A DNA stretch of 34,760 nt from the NCBI GenBank assembly GCA_021324435.1, contig JAJPIZ010000018.1:1-34760 (forward strand). Direction: 5' to 3'. This stretch comes from Anaerolineae bacterium (GTDB lineage Bacteria > Chloroflexota > Anaerolineae > Anaerolineales > Villigracilaceae). Shown in pieces: positions 8,074 through 16,180 of this stretch. The notes under the pieces were generated by a model. It had not been told where the DNA came from, made no database searches, and saw nothing but the letters and a program-made list of their open reading frames with translations. Made by a program: the position numbers and the translations under genes. The number at the start of each line of letters is the position of its first letter. Within the stretch, counting starts at the first letter, position 1.

Positions 8074-8568
8074 CTAATGACCCGCTTCAGCATTCGGGTC
8101 TTCGCTCAACAGCTGAACTGCATGTTCCAAGGCGGGCAGAACAACATTTAGATTTTCCACAGCGGCCTTTGGGCTTCCCGGCAAATTGATGATCAAGGCC
8201 TTTCCACGGATACCGGCGATCGCGCGCGACAGCATGGCATGAGGCGATTTCGATAGACTCGCGGCGCGCATCGCTTCGGCCAAACCTTGCGCCTCGCGCT
8301 CGATCACTTCGCGTGTGGCTTCGGGTGTAACGTCGCGCGGCGCAAAGCCCGTTCCGCCGGCAGTGAGGATGATGTCCGCCTCGCCGCGATCCGCCCAGGC
8401 CGCGAGCGTCTCTCGGATGACATTCAAGTCATCCGGCAAAACAGCGCTGCGGGTCACTTTCCAGCCCTGGCTTTGAACAACCTCGATGAGGGCCGGCCCT
8501 GATGCATCAGGCCGCTCGCCGCGCGAGGAACGGTCGGAAATAGTGAGGACGGCAAAGCGAAGTGTCAT
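8074..8568 (-). CDS. mog: MogA/MoaB-family molybdenum cofactor protein
   Basis: A 164-residue protein with the MoCF_biosynth fold. It starts VLTISDRSSRGERPD, carries the nucleotide/molybdopterin-binding motif TAGGTGFAPRDVTPEA at 69-84, and has INLPGSPKA further on. In this family MogA adenylylates molybdopterin before metal insertion. MoaB is a close relative, and the two cannot be separated here. The ATG overlaps the stop of the upstream acetyltransferase gene (ATGA), so it is the last gene of the hsp20-lon chain. No other molybdenum cofactor gene is in the window. Confidence 0.9.
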   Translation of the reverse strand: MTLRFAVLTISDRSSRGERPDASGPALIEVVQSQGWKVTRSAVLPDDLNVIRETLAAWADRGEADIILTAGGTGFAPRDVTPEATREVIEREAQGLAEAMRAASLSKSPHAMLSRAIAGIRGKALIINLPGSPKAAVENLNVVLPALEHAVQLLSEDPNAEAGH

Positions 8569-8996
8569 GATAATTCTTTTCCGTAAAGTTTTACGCCGTC
8601 CATGTGTTGCCAGCCGTGATGTTCGTAATATTCCATGGCATCTTGATTATCAAGTGTGACCAACAAATAACATTTCAGACAGCCTTTGGAGCGCAGGCGA
8701 GCCTGGACCTCGTCCATTAAACGGGACCCGATCCCTTGTCCGCGAAAAGAGGCGGCGACTGCCAGATGATAGATCAAGCCGCGCCGACCATCAAAGCCTC
8801 CAATCACGGAACCGATGATTTTATTGTCCAATTCTGCAACGAGAAAGAGATCGGAATCGCGCTGAAGTTTCTTTTGTATCTCCGCCGGTTCGTCAGACCG
8901 TCCCAGATGAATCCCTTTTTCAATGGACTGCCAGAGGCGAATCACTGCAGTCAGATCTTGAGGATAGCGGAATTCACGAATGTGAATCGATCCCAT
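8565..8996 (-). CDS. GNAT-family N-acetyltransferase
   Basis: A 143-residue single-domain GNAT protein. The acetyl-CoA pyrophosphate loop RGQGIG lies at 85-90, after a LAVAASF strand. The C-terminal NQDAMEYYEHHGWQ segment is the usual substrate/CoA-side helix, and the pattern resembles RimI or small-molecule acetyltransferases. The ATG at 8996 overlaps the response regulator stop as TGATG, so I prefer it to the TTG one codon earlier. The substrate is unknown. Translational coupling to both neighbours is likely. Confidence 0.88.
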   Translation of the reverse strand: MGSIHIREFRYPQDLTAVIRLWQSIEKGIHLGRSDEPAEIQKKLQRDSDLFLVAELDNKIIGSVIGGFDGRRGLIYHLAVAASFRGQGIGSRLMDEVQARLRSKGCLKCYLLVTLDNQDAMEYYEHHGWQHMDGVKLYGKELS

Positions 8997-9352
8997 CAAG
9001 AAGCCTGTACACTCTTGAGTTTCTTGATCAACTCATCCGGCATGAAGGGTTTGAGCAAAAAGTCATTCGCGCCGTGTTTGAGACATTCGTCTTCGAGATT
9101 CAAACCGGAGAACATGATCACACGCACATCATGGATATTTTTTGAAGCGCGGATGACATCCAGAATCTCAAGCCCATTTTGATTGGAAAGATGCACATCC
9201 ATTAACAAGACATCGGGGCTTACGCGGGCGACCGCGGCCGGCACATCATCGTCCGCGTCGAGCGCGATGACATCAAAGCCGTCCATGCGCAATAAAGTCT
9301 TTAGCAGGCTGACCATCGTCTGGTCATCTTCTGCCAGCATGACCTTTAGCAT
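8996..9352 (-). CDS. Single-domain response regulator (receiver only)
   Basis: This 118-residue CheY-like receiver has no output domain. The acidic pocket is EDD at 8-10, the phospho-acceptor is Asp52 in LLMDVHLS, the switch Ser82 lies in MFSG, and the lysine is K101 in LLKPF. No histidine kinase is in the window. Its first 29 bases overlap the 3' end of lon in another frame, and its ribosome binding site (AAGAAGGG) lies within the lon coding sequence. A link to protein quality control is suggested by position only. Confidence 0.92.
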   Translation of the reverse strand: MLKVMLAEDDQTMVSLLKTLLRMDGFDVIALDADDDVPAAVARVSPDVLLMDVHLSNQNGLEILDVIRASKNIHDVRVIMFSGLNLEDECLKHGANDFLLKPFMPDELIKKLKSVQAS

Positions 9353-11939
9353 TCGTTTTGCCCTTCTTCGTTGATTTAGCTTTCTTTTTTACAGCAACAG
9401 TTTTTTTGATTTCACCAGGCTGAGGTGGCTCCAACGCGGCGTTCAATACATCGTCCACAGTTTCGACGAACACGAACTCCATGGATTTTTTAATCTCATC
9501 CGGAACATCATCCAGGTCATATTTATTGCGCTTCGGCAGGATGACAGTCTTCAGGCCGCTTCGGTGCGCCGCCAGAACTTTTTCCTTGACGCCGCCAATC
9601 GGCAAGACCTGACCTCGAAGCGTGATCTCGCCCGTCATCCCCAAATGCGGTTTGACCTTGCGCCCCGAAATCAAGGACACAAGTGCGGTGGCGATAGTCA
9701 CACCGGCGGATGGCCCATCTTTCGGCGTGGAACCCGCAGGGATATGCAAGTGGATATCGTTATGATCGAAGAAATCGGAGGAGAGACCCATTCCCTGCGC
9801 CCGTGAACGAACGTAAGACAGCGCGGCACGCGCCGATTCCTGCATGACGTTCCCGACCGAACCGGTTACTTGAAAGCCGCGGCTGCCGGGCATACGCGTT
9901 GCCTCCACAAACAAAACATCGCCGCCAAAAGGCGTGTATGCGAGACCGGGCACGATACCGGGAATCGAAGTGCGCTCATTCAACTCCTCGGTGCCGAAGA
10001 AGATCGGGTGCTCAAGGAATTCCTCAACCAACTCCGGCGTGATGTCGAATTTTTCCCCTTTGCCCTCCGCGATGCGCGTCCCAACTTTGCGGCAGATCGC
10101 GCCGATTTTTCTTTCCAGGTTGCGGACGCCGGCTTCACGCGTATATTGGCGGATGATCTTTTGCAGAGATTCATCGCTGAAACTGACTTCCGTCAAACGC
10201 AAGCCGTTCTCGCGAATTTGACGAGGGATTAAGTAACCTTTGGCAATCGCAATCTTCTCGTTATCCGTGTAACCGGAGAGATAAATCACTTCCATGCGGT
10301 CATACAACGGCCCGGGGATGGTCTCTGCTGTATTGGCCGTCGTGATGAAAAAGACCTGCGAAAGATCGTAGGAAACTTCCAGATAGTTATCGCGGAATTC
10401 AGAATTCTGTTCCGGGTCCAGCACTTCGAGCAGGGCCGAGGCAGGATCACCGTGAAAGTCATAGGTGAGTTTATCTACTTCATCAAGCATGAAGACCGGA
10501 TTTTTGGATTCCACGCGGCGCAGAGATTGCAGGATGCGTCCCGGCAACGCGCCAATATACGTCCGGCGATGACCGCGAATCTCGGCCTCGTCACGCACGC
10601 CGCCCAGCGAAGCGCGGATGAACTTCCTCCCCATCGCTCGCGCAATGGATTGCCCCAACGAAGTCTTGCCCACACCGGGCGGACCAATGAAGCATAAAAT
10701 CACGCCTTCGCGCTCGCGCCGAATTTTGTCCTGTGAAGGTTCTTTTATTTCACCTTTGCGGTCAAGCCGCAATTTTCGCACCGCCAAGAACTCAAGGATG
10801 CGATCTTTTACATCTTCCAGCCCATAATGATCGGCGTTCAATATCTCGCGGGCATGGGCAATATCCAAATTATCTTCCGTGGATTTCGACCACGGCAAAG
10901 AGACCAGCCAATCCAAATATGTGCGGATCACGCCGTACTCCGCGGCAGCCGCAGGCAGATTCTTCAACCGGTCCAATTCATGACGGGCCTGTTTATCTGC
11001 CTCTTCCGGCATCTTGGCTTCGTCAATTTTCTTCTTGAATTCCTCGATCTCGACGGCCTGCTCGTCTTTTTCGCCAAGTTCCTTTTGGATGGCCTTCATC
11101 TGCTCGCGCAGGTAATATTCGCGCTGGACCTTTTCGATTTCGCCGCGCGCTTCGTTTTGAATTTTCTGTCCCAAAGTCAAGACTTCGGCCTCGCGCACCA
11201 AAAGACCGATCAACTTGCGAAGCTTTTGTTCAGCAGAGTCCAGTTCGAGAATTTCCTGGGCATCTTTCAAGTCAATGCGCTGAAAGTTTGCAATCGTGTA
11301 AACGGTTTGAAGCGGATCCTCAAGCGAGATGATCGAGTTGACCAGTTCCTCAGGGAATGATGGAATCATCTGCGTGATCTGTTGGAACTGGTCACGCGCG
11401 TTGCGAGCCAGCGCGTCGATCTCCAATCCTTCTTCTACTTTTTCCGGCGCGAGCTGAATGTGTGCTTTGAGATACGGCTCCTCCGCGACGAACTCGCCCA
11501 GCCGGAAACGATCCATTCCCTGCACGAGCAGGCGCACCGTTCCATCAGGCGCGCGCAAGAGACGATGCACCGTCGCGATCACGCCGACTTTGTATAAATC
11601 ATTCGGTCCCGGCGCTTCGAGTTCAGGATTCACTGCGGCCACGAGTCCTACCAGTTTATCGGCGGCCACCACATCGTCCACGAGTTTGATCGAGCGCGGC
11701 TGACCCACCGTCAGCGGCACGGCAGTTTGTGGATAAACCACCACTCCGCGCAGGGGCAGAATCGGCAACACATCCGGATATTTCGATGCGTCAATCTTCG
11801 CCTCGGCCGCTTCACCTCCCTCTTCCTTCTTTCCGATTCGCTGAAAGACCGACGGCAGGAGCATGTTCAACTCGTCGTCAGTCTGACCCATCCATTCAAA
11901 AAAATCAGCCATACTGGTTTGCCACCGGGAGGCAGGCAT
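9324..11939 (-). CDS. lon: ATP-dependent protease Lon
   Basis: Lon is a cytoplasmic AAA+ protease that degrades misfolded and regulatory proteins. At 871 residues it has the full order: an N-terminal LON substrate domain (about 55-250), a coiled-coil, and an AAA+ module with Walker A GPPGVGKT at 419-426 and Walker B FMLDEVD at 483-489. The proteolytic domain has Ser744 in DGPSAG and Lys787 in [11 protein letters not shown] as the catalytic dyad. The last 30 residues are a lysine-rich tail not usual for Lon. The start at 11939 overlaps the hsp20 stop (TAATG) with GAGG just upstream. An internal ATG at 11912 (MADFFEW) is the alternative. Confidence 0.97.
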   Translation of the reverse strand: MPASRWQTSMADFFEWMGQTDDELNMLLPSVFQRIGKKEEGGEAAEAKIDASKYPDVLPILPLRGVVVYPQTAVPLTVGQPRSIKLVDDVVAADKLVGLVAAVNPELEAPGPNDLYKVGVIATVHRLLRAPDGTVRLLVQGMDRFRLGEFVAEEPYLKAHIQLAPEKVEEGLEIDALARNARDQFQQITQMIPSFPEELVNSIISLEDPLQTVYTIANFQRIDLKDAQEILELDSAEQKLRKLIGLLVREAEVLTLGQKIQNEARGEIEKVQREYYLREQMKAIQKELGEKDEQAVEIEEFKKKIDEAKMPEEADKQARHELDRLKNLPAAAAEYGVIRTYLDWLVSLPWSKSTEDNLDIAHAREILNADHYGLEDVKDRILEFLAVRKLRLDRKGEIKEPSQDKIRREREGVILCFIGPPGVGKTSLGQSIARAMGRKFIRASLGGVRDEAEIRGHRRTYIGALPGRILQSLRRVESKNPVFMLDEVDKLTYDFHGDPASALLEVLDPEQNSEFRDNYLEVSYDLSQVFFITTANTAETIPGPLYDRMEVIYLSGYTDNEKIAIAKGYLIPRQIRENGLRLTEVSFSDESLQKIIRQYTREAGVRNLERKIGAICRKVGTRIAEGKGEKFDITPELVEEFLEHPIFFGTEELNERTSIPGIVPGLAYTPFGGDVLFVEATRMPGSRGFQVTGSVGNVMQESARAALSYVRSRAQGMGLSSDFFDHNDIHLHIPAGSTPKDGPSAGVTIATALVSLISGRKVKPHLGMTGEITLRGQVLPIGGVKEKVLAAHRSGLKTVILPKRNKYDLDDVPDEIKKSMEFVFVETVDDVLNAALEPPQPGEIKKTVAVKKKAKSTKKGKTNAKGHAGRR

Positions 11940-12343
11940 TAATCCTCGATCTTTACATACGTTGATTTTGCTTTCGGTAATTTCACCGTCAGAAAACCGT
12001 CGCTGTATCCTGCTTCGGAATGATCCAGATCCACAGGTCCGGGAATCGCGATCGCGGTCGAGAATTTCCCAAAGCGGATTTCCATCTGATGATAAGCGCG
12101 TCGTTCCGCGACGTCGGGCCGGACTCCGTTTATTAGCAATAGCCCATTCTCAAACGTGACTTCAAAATCGGACTCGCGCATTCCGGCCACTTCGACTCTT
12201 ATAACGTATTCGTTCTCCGTTTCATAGGCATCCGTCGGCGGGCTCCACACGCTGGAACTCACCTGCCAGCCGACCGCATGAAGAATTTCACGTCGTTTTT
12301 CGGTCAGCGTCACTGTTTCAGATCTTCTTATCACAGTGGTCAT
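11939..12343 (-). CDS. Hsp20/alpha-crystallin small heat shock protein
   Basis: An ATP-independent holdase of 134 residues. The alpha-crystallin domain spans about 35-134 ([18 protein letters not shown] at its start, then EIRFGKF and GFLTVKLPK). The usual C-terminal I-x-I/V anchor is not evident: the protein ends YVKIED. GGAG precedes the ATG. It is the first gene of the chain that continues into lon, pairing a holdase with a protease. tpx lies 40 bases upstream on the same strand, so the transcript may start earlier. Confidence 0.93.
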   Translation of the reverse strand: MTTVIRRSETVTLTEKRREILHAVGWQVSSSVWSPPTDAYETENEYVIRVEVAGMRESDFEVTFENGLLLINGVRPDVAERRAYHQMEIRFGKFSTAIAIPGPVDLDHSEAGYSDGFLTVKLPKAKSTYVKIED

Positions 12344-12383
12344 GTCCTGCTCCTTACCATCTTACAATTGCGAAGAAGGCAAT

Positions 12384-12908
12384 CTATCCGAGCGCTTTCT
12401 TTGCGGCATCAAGGACCTCGGTGTAATTGGGTTCATCGCCCAGGGCCGGCATATATGCTACATAAGTCACTTTATTATTTTTGTCAACAACAAAAACCGC
12501 GCGGCGGCAGATGCGTCGTTCTTTTACAAGCACGCCATACTTCTCGGCAAATTCAGCAGTCATATGGTCAGAAAGCGTCATCACCTGATCCACACCCGCC
12601 GCGCCGCACCATCTTTTTTGTGTGTAAGGCAAGTCGGCGCTGATCACTTCGATGACGATGTCCTTGCTCAGCGACGCGGCTTCCTGATTGAAGCGGCGCG
12701 TTTCGCGGTCACATACATCGGTTTCCAAGGAAGGAACCGCCGCAAGAATGCGAACCTTGCCCTCGGTGTCGGCCAGCCCGCGCTTAAATGACCAATCCGT
12801 TGCCTGAACCGTAAAATCCGGGGCGGTTTGTCCAACTTTGATGTCATCGCCGATGATGGTCGCGTCTTTGCCGCCAATTTGAAGCAAACCAACTCTTTCT
12901 GTAGCCAT
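12384..12908 (-). CDS. tpx: Thiol peroxidase (Tpx-type peroxiredoxin)
   Basis: A 174-residue atypical 2-Cys peroxiredoxin that reduces hydroperoxides with thioredoxin. The peroxidatic Cys66 is in SLETDVCDRET and the resolving Cys101 is in YTQKRWCGAAG, with the spacing typical of Tpx. The start at 12908 is set by AGGAG eleven bases upstream. A longer reading frame would run into the tRNA gene and is not real. The tRNA-Arg gene lies 41 bases upstream and hsp20 40 bases downstream on the same strand, an oxidative and heat stress neighbourhood. Confidence 0.94.
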   Translation of the reverse strand: MATERVGLLQIGGKDATIIGDDIKVGQTAPDFTVQATDWSFKRGLADTEGKVRILAAVPSLETDVCDRETRRFNQEAASLSKDIVIEVISADLPYTQKRWCGAAGVDQVMTLSDHMTAEFAEKYGVLVKERRICRRAVFVVDKNNKVTYVAYMPALGDEPNYTEVLDAAKKALG

Positions 12909-12949
12909 AAAATAAATCTCCTGATCCTTATCTCTAAACTTTCTTCCAG

Positions 12950-13022
12950 CGCCCCTGGCGGGATTCGAACCCACAACCTCCTGCTTAGAAGGCAGTTGCT
13001 CTGTCCATTGAGCTACAGGGGC
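12950..13022 (-). tRNA. tRNA-Arg (anticodon TCT)
   Basis: The minus strand folds as a complete cloverleaf. The acceptor stem is GCCCCTG/CAGGGGC, the D arm GCTC...GAGC, the anticodon loop CTTCTAA (TCT, reading AGA/AGG) and the T arm has TTCGAAT. The discriminator base is G, and CCA is not encoded. The base pair at the foot of the anticodon stem is an A-G mismatch. It begins three bases after the stop codon of the upstream unknown gene and may be cut out of a longer transcript. Confidence 0.95.
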
Positions 13023-13025
13023 ATG

Positions 13026-13481
13026 TCAAGCCGCCGTGGTCTCCTGCGCGGCTTCTTCAGGTTTTTCCATGCCATACGGTCTCAAGCCGCGATACACGCG
13101 CGAGCCAGTCAGGGTCCGCAAAATGGTTTCAGCGGGACGATTGAGCCGTTTCGACAACTCCTGCGCGTTCATTGGCTGGTTGCCATTGACGAGAAAAACA
13201 CGAAACACTGCCTCGACAATTGTTGTGTGTTCAGTGACAAAGTCCGGTTGCAGGGCACAATGGCTCATTAACGCGTGTTGGATACCATCCACCGGTTTGA
13301 CTTCGGCGGTTTGCGGATCAATCCAGTCAATTAGTGCGCCTTCCTGTACATCAGCCAACGACTGTTGATGCTCGGCACATAAGAGGGATCGCAAATAAAC
13401 ATGCCAGTTGCGGTCGTTATGCTCCCACCAGGCAAAATCAATATGGAAAGGTGTCTGAACAGTCGGCTTCAGCAGGCTCAT
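13026..13481 (-). CDS. Unknown protein with a possible C-terminal winged helix
   Basis: A 151-residue soluble protein, family not recognised. The N-terminal half is rich in aromatics and histidine (FHIDFAWWEHNDRNWHVYL near the start). Residues about 100-137 (QPMNAQELSKRLNRPAETIL, then a TLTGSRVYRGLRPYG wing-like strand) look like a helix-turn-helix. The start overlaps the stop of the 521-residue gene by ATGA, so the two are translationally coupled and probably act together. tRNA-Arg begins three bases after the stop. Confidence 0.75.
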   Translation of the reverse strand: MSLLKPTVQTPFHIDFAWWEHNDRNWHVYLRSLLCAEHQQSLADVQEGALIDWIDPQTAEVKPVDGIQHALMSHCALQPDFVTEHTTIVEAVFRVFLVNGNQPMNAQELSKRLNRPAETILRTLTGSRVYRGLRPYGMEKPEEAAQETTAA

Positions 13482-15043
13482 TCGGCCTCCTCCAAACGAT
13501 AATGCAGATCGCCGACATGAACAAAGCGCGGCTGTTTCGCAAGTAAAGCAAACAGCGGCGCGGGCGGGACGCGGCGAACAAGATTGACTGCCGCATACAA
13601 TTCCTGCGCGTGGACATGGCCTTGCGGATTCACTTTCGTTAGTTCACGCATTACAGACGCAACCAGGTCATCAAATGGGCGTTTCCGTTCCCATACTGGA
13701 TCAAGCGCTTTAAAGTCAGGAACATAAATTGCCATACGGTCGTTGAACTCGGCGGTGATCGGCTGTTTCAACATGGCAAAAACCAATCCGCCATCTGCGC
13801 CGACGATCAATGTGCGGATCCAATCCTTCGCGGCGCGCTGAGTCTTTGCTTCCACAATCACTTCACCGGGCTTGGCGCCGCGCCTGACTGAAACAAGACT
13901 GCCCGGAATCAATTGATGAGACTTGTACCACTCGCGCAGGCCAAACACATATCCATGTTGACGCACAACCCAGCCCGGCATCTTCATGCCGGATCTGGCG
14001 TCCACCAAAGTAAAACGCACGCGCGGCGATTCATATGCTGTTGGAAACAGTCCGCGCGCTCGCGGTGAAAGCGGAAGGGTGCCGGCGCGCAAATGCGGAT
14101 AAATCAGGCTGATCGTAATTTCTTTCGTGTCTTTGCTGTCCAGGCCGCTCGACTCGCTCAACTCATCGTCAAGCTGCGCCTCGAGTTTCAACATGCTCTC
14201 ATCTAAAGCAGAGCGATCATAATCAATCTTGGAATACTGGAGAAAGACTGGCACTTCGCGCACACCCTCCGGCTCCAATCGGCGCAGACACCAAAGCACC
14301 TGTCCTGCCGGGCCGACTTCATCAAAACGCTCATCATCTTGAAGCGCGTAGTTCAATGAAAATTCAGCCAATTTGGGATTTACGCCCGTCGGAAGTTCCA
14401 CATCTTTCAGCAAAGCCGATGTGGGCTGCGGCTCACCTTGTGCCATGTCCAGCACGGCCTCAGCGAGATTCAAATGGCCCTGATTCACATCCACCAGCAG
14501 GCCGCGCGGGAACCAGCGTCCCGCGATTTTCACAAGACCATCATCTTGAGAAAGAGCAGTTTCCAGTTTCCTCTCGATCTCATTGCCGTTTTCACGCAAA
14601 ATGAATTCGGGGTCGAGATCATCATCCAGGGGCGACACAGCAGGTTGCTCGTTCAAAACATGATGCGAAAGACCGGATGCGAACATGCGTTGAGTGCCAT
14701 CTTCCATTGCCACAGTGACGACTTCGAATACACCCGCTTCCGGGTTGACCCCAGGGCGAGCCGCCGTTACTTTGCCCTTTTTCCAATCGAGAGCCGGAAA
14801 CACCAACTCATCGCCCTCAGAATATTTTTCTTTCGGCAAAAAGGTTTTTCCTGTTCCCTGACGTTGCTTCGTCCGCGCATCGCGCTCGGCTTTGATGCGC
14901 CTGGCCACAAACACCGTTGCCAAATCATGGACAGTCAACGGTGTTTCTACTTCGAACAAATGCGTTTGCAGGAATTCAACATCTTGCCGGGTGATTTGAA
15001 GATTGGTCCAGTAGTCTGCTGGTAATGAGACAGTGCTCGCCAT
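13478..15043 (-). CDS. Unknown 521-residue protein, possible HARE-HTH-like ends
   Basis: I do not recognise a named family. The protein is soluble and acidic to neutral. A helical N-terminus (about 15-55) is followed by a basic linker, a small beta-barrel-like segment (about 75-130), a long mixed region, and a C-terminal segment ending in PRFVHVGDLHYRLEEAE. That end, and the internal KIAGRWFPRGLL, resemble the closing strands of HARE-HTH winged helices such as that of RNA polymerase delta; this is pattern inference only. AAGGA precedes the ATG, and a TATAAT box lies about 40 bases upstream. It is coupled to the following 151-residue gene. Confidence 0.75.
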   Translation of the reverse strand: MASTVSLPADYWTNLQITRQDVEFLQTHLFEVETPLTVHDLATVFVARRIKAERDARTKQRQGTGKTFLPKEKYSEGDELVFPALDWKKGKVTAARPGVNPEAGVFEVVTVAMEDGTQRMFASGLSHHVLNEQPAVSPLDDDLDPEFILRENGNEIERKLETALSQDDGLVKIAGRWFPRGLLVDVNQGHLNLAEAVLDMAQGEPQPTSALLKDVELPTGVNPKLAEFSLNYALQDDERFDEVGPAGQVLWCLRRLEPEGVREVPVFLQYSKIDYDRSALDESMLKLEAQLDDELSESSGLDSKDTKEITISLIYPHLRAGTLPLSPRARGLFPTAYESPRVRFTLVDARSGMKMPGWVVRQHGYVFGLREWYKSHQLIPGSLVSVRRGAKPGEVIVEAKTQRAAKDWIRTLIVGADGGLVFAMLKQPITAEFNDRMAIYVPDFKALDPVWERKRPFDDLVASVMRELTKVNPQGHVHAQELYAAVNLVRRVPPAPLFALLAKQPRFVHVGDLHYRLEEAE

Positions 15044-15083
15044 AGAGTCCTTGATATAGTGAAATGCATTTGTGCGCGGCGTA

Positions 15084-15089
15084 ATTATA
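15084..15089 (-). promoter_or_regulatory. -10 box of the unknown two-gene operon
   Basis: TATAAT on the minus strand lies about 40 bases before the ATG of the 521-residue gene. A clear -35 box is not present at the usual spacing. Confidence 0.45.
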
Positions 15090-15434
15090 CACTACCTTCT
15101 TCGTCGGACTGCTTGCTAGCTCACTTCATAGACCTGCCCGGTCTATTTCGCGTTGATTATGGCGAACAGATTCAAACGCTATGCTCAAAACACGAGGAAA
15201 ATACTGAGATAAAACTTCTTGGATACTTGAGACAGCGTAAAGACAAACTAAGTTTGCCTGCAAGCAATTCTATTTTTGTGATAATGAAGAAACAGTACAT
15301 TGTCTTCCGAAAATCATTCAACAAAAAAATCTGGAGCAATCAATAACCGATCCGAGCAGATTTGCTGCGCCGCGGTCTTGTCTGTCAATTTGAGGCCCGT
15401 TTTGCGCGGCGAACAATTAGTAACGTTCATCACC

Positions 15435-15463
15435 TTGACGATTCACAAATCCGGTCGTAGAAT
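15435..15463 (+). promoter_or_regulatory. Promoter of the gntR-korAB operon
   Basis: TTGACG, a 17-base spacer and TAGAAT form a near-consensus sigma70-type promoter. The expected start site near 15470 lies about 20 bases before the gntR ATG and just before a palindrome. Confidence 0.7.
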
Positions 15464-15473
15464 TTAATTAATC

Positions 15474-15483
15474 TGATTAATCA
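15474..15483 (+). promoter_or_regulatory. Candidate GntR operator (palindrome)
   Basis: TGATTAATCA is a perfect 10-base palindrome, and ATTAATC is also repeated in direct orientation at 15467-15473 and 15476-15482. It sits at the start of the transcript, where binding by the regulator encoded next would block initiation. FadR-type regulators often bind such short palindromes. Autoregulation is inferred. Confidence 0.5.
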
Positions 15484-15490
15484 TAGAAAT

Positions 15491-16165
15491 ATGCTTCGCG
15501 ACCGACTTTCCCCTGATATTTCTGAATTTCTCCGCTATTTAGCCGTTCATCCGGAGGCCGAAAGCGGCCTTCCGTCGTTAACTGAACTGGGCCGCGAGCT
15601 CGGCATCAGCGTAGCGACTCTGCGGGAACAACTCGAAGTGGCGCGCGCGCTTGGTTTAGTGGAAGTAAAACCGCGCACCGGAATGAGGCGCCGGGCTTTT
15701 TCATTCGCGCCTGCCGTCCGTCAGAGTCTCGAATATGCGCTGGCGTTGAACGATGGCCACTTTCAAAAATTTTCTGAACTTCGCAATCACATTGAGGCCG
15801 CCTATTGGGACGAAGCCGTCTGCAAATTGACGGATGAAGACAAACATGAATTGACCGCGTTGATCGCGCGTGCACAGGAAAAATTGCGCGGCACACCGGT
15901 ACAAGTCCCTCACGAAGAACATCGCAGACTGCATCTGATGATCTACAGCCGCTTGAACAATCCTTTCGTCACCGGCATTCTCGAAGCCTATTGGGACGCG
16001 TACGAGGCCGTTGGATTGAATATGTACGCGGGCGGTATTGATTACTTGAACGAGGTCTGGCAATATCATTCGAAGATGGTTGAAAGTATCTGCAATGGAA
16101 ATTACGAGGCAGGGCGTAAAGCATTGATCGAACATGTTGATCTTCTTGCACAACGCCCGTCGTAG
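15491..16165 (+). CDS. GntR-family (FadR/FCD-type) transcriptional regulator
   Basis: A 224-residue regulator. The N-terminal winged helix (about 25-70) has LPSLTELGRELGISVATLRE followed by ALGLVEVKPRTGM. Residues about 85-220 form an all-helical FCD-like ligand domain, with histidines in EEHRRLHLMIY, QYHSKMV and LIEHVD positioned as in metal/carboxylate-binding FCD proteins. It lies 15 bases before korA, so it probably senses a carboxylate tied to the 2-oxoacid oxidoreductase and controls its own operon. There is no ribosome binding site before the ATG. The ligand is unknown. Confidence 0.9.
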   Translation: MLRDRLSPDISEFLRYLAVHPEAESGLPSLTELGRELGISVATLREQLEVARALGLVEVKPRTGMRRRAFSFAPAVRQSLEYALALNDGHFQKFSELRNHIEAAYWDEAVCKLTDEDKHELTALIARAQEKLRGTPVQVPHEEHRRLHLMIYSRLNNPFVTGILEAYWDAYEAVGLNMYAGGIDYLNEVWQYHSKMVESICNGNYEAGRKALIEHVDLLAQRPS

Positions 16166-16180
16166 AACTTAAGGAGAAGC

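Larger units (their letters stand above)
15044..15490. other. 447-base gap between divergent genes
   Basis: No coding sequence is supported here. It holds a TATAAT for the minus-strand unknown gene near 15084-15089 and a small hairpin ATAGACC/GGTCTAT at 15128-15146. An A/T-richer stretch follows to about 15350, and then the gntR promoter and palindrome. The middle 200 bases show nothing I can name and could be the decayed remains of a gene. Confidence 0.5.

Noticed and set aside
10452-11360. Several plus-strand frames opposite lon
   Set aside because: Lon is continuous with all motifs on the minus strand; these are antisense shadows with no start signals.
12909-12974. N-terminal extension of tpx
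   Set aside because: It would translate part of the tRNA-Arg gene; the ATG at 12908 has a proper AGGAG and gives the family start.
15128-15146. Terminator in the 15044-15490 gap
   Set aside because: The stem is only seven bases and is not followed by a T run or preceded by a gene end.
15059-15346. Open frame of 95 codons in the gap before gntR
   Set aside because: It starts with GTG without a ribosome binding site, has no recognisable motif, and overlaps the likely promoter of the divergent unknown gene.
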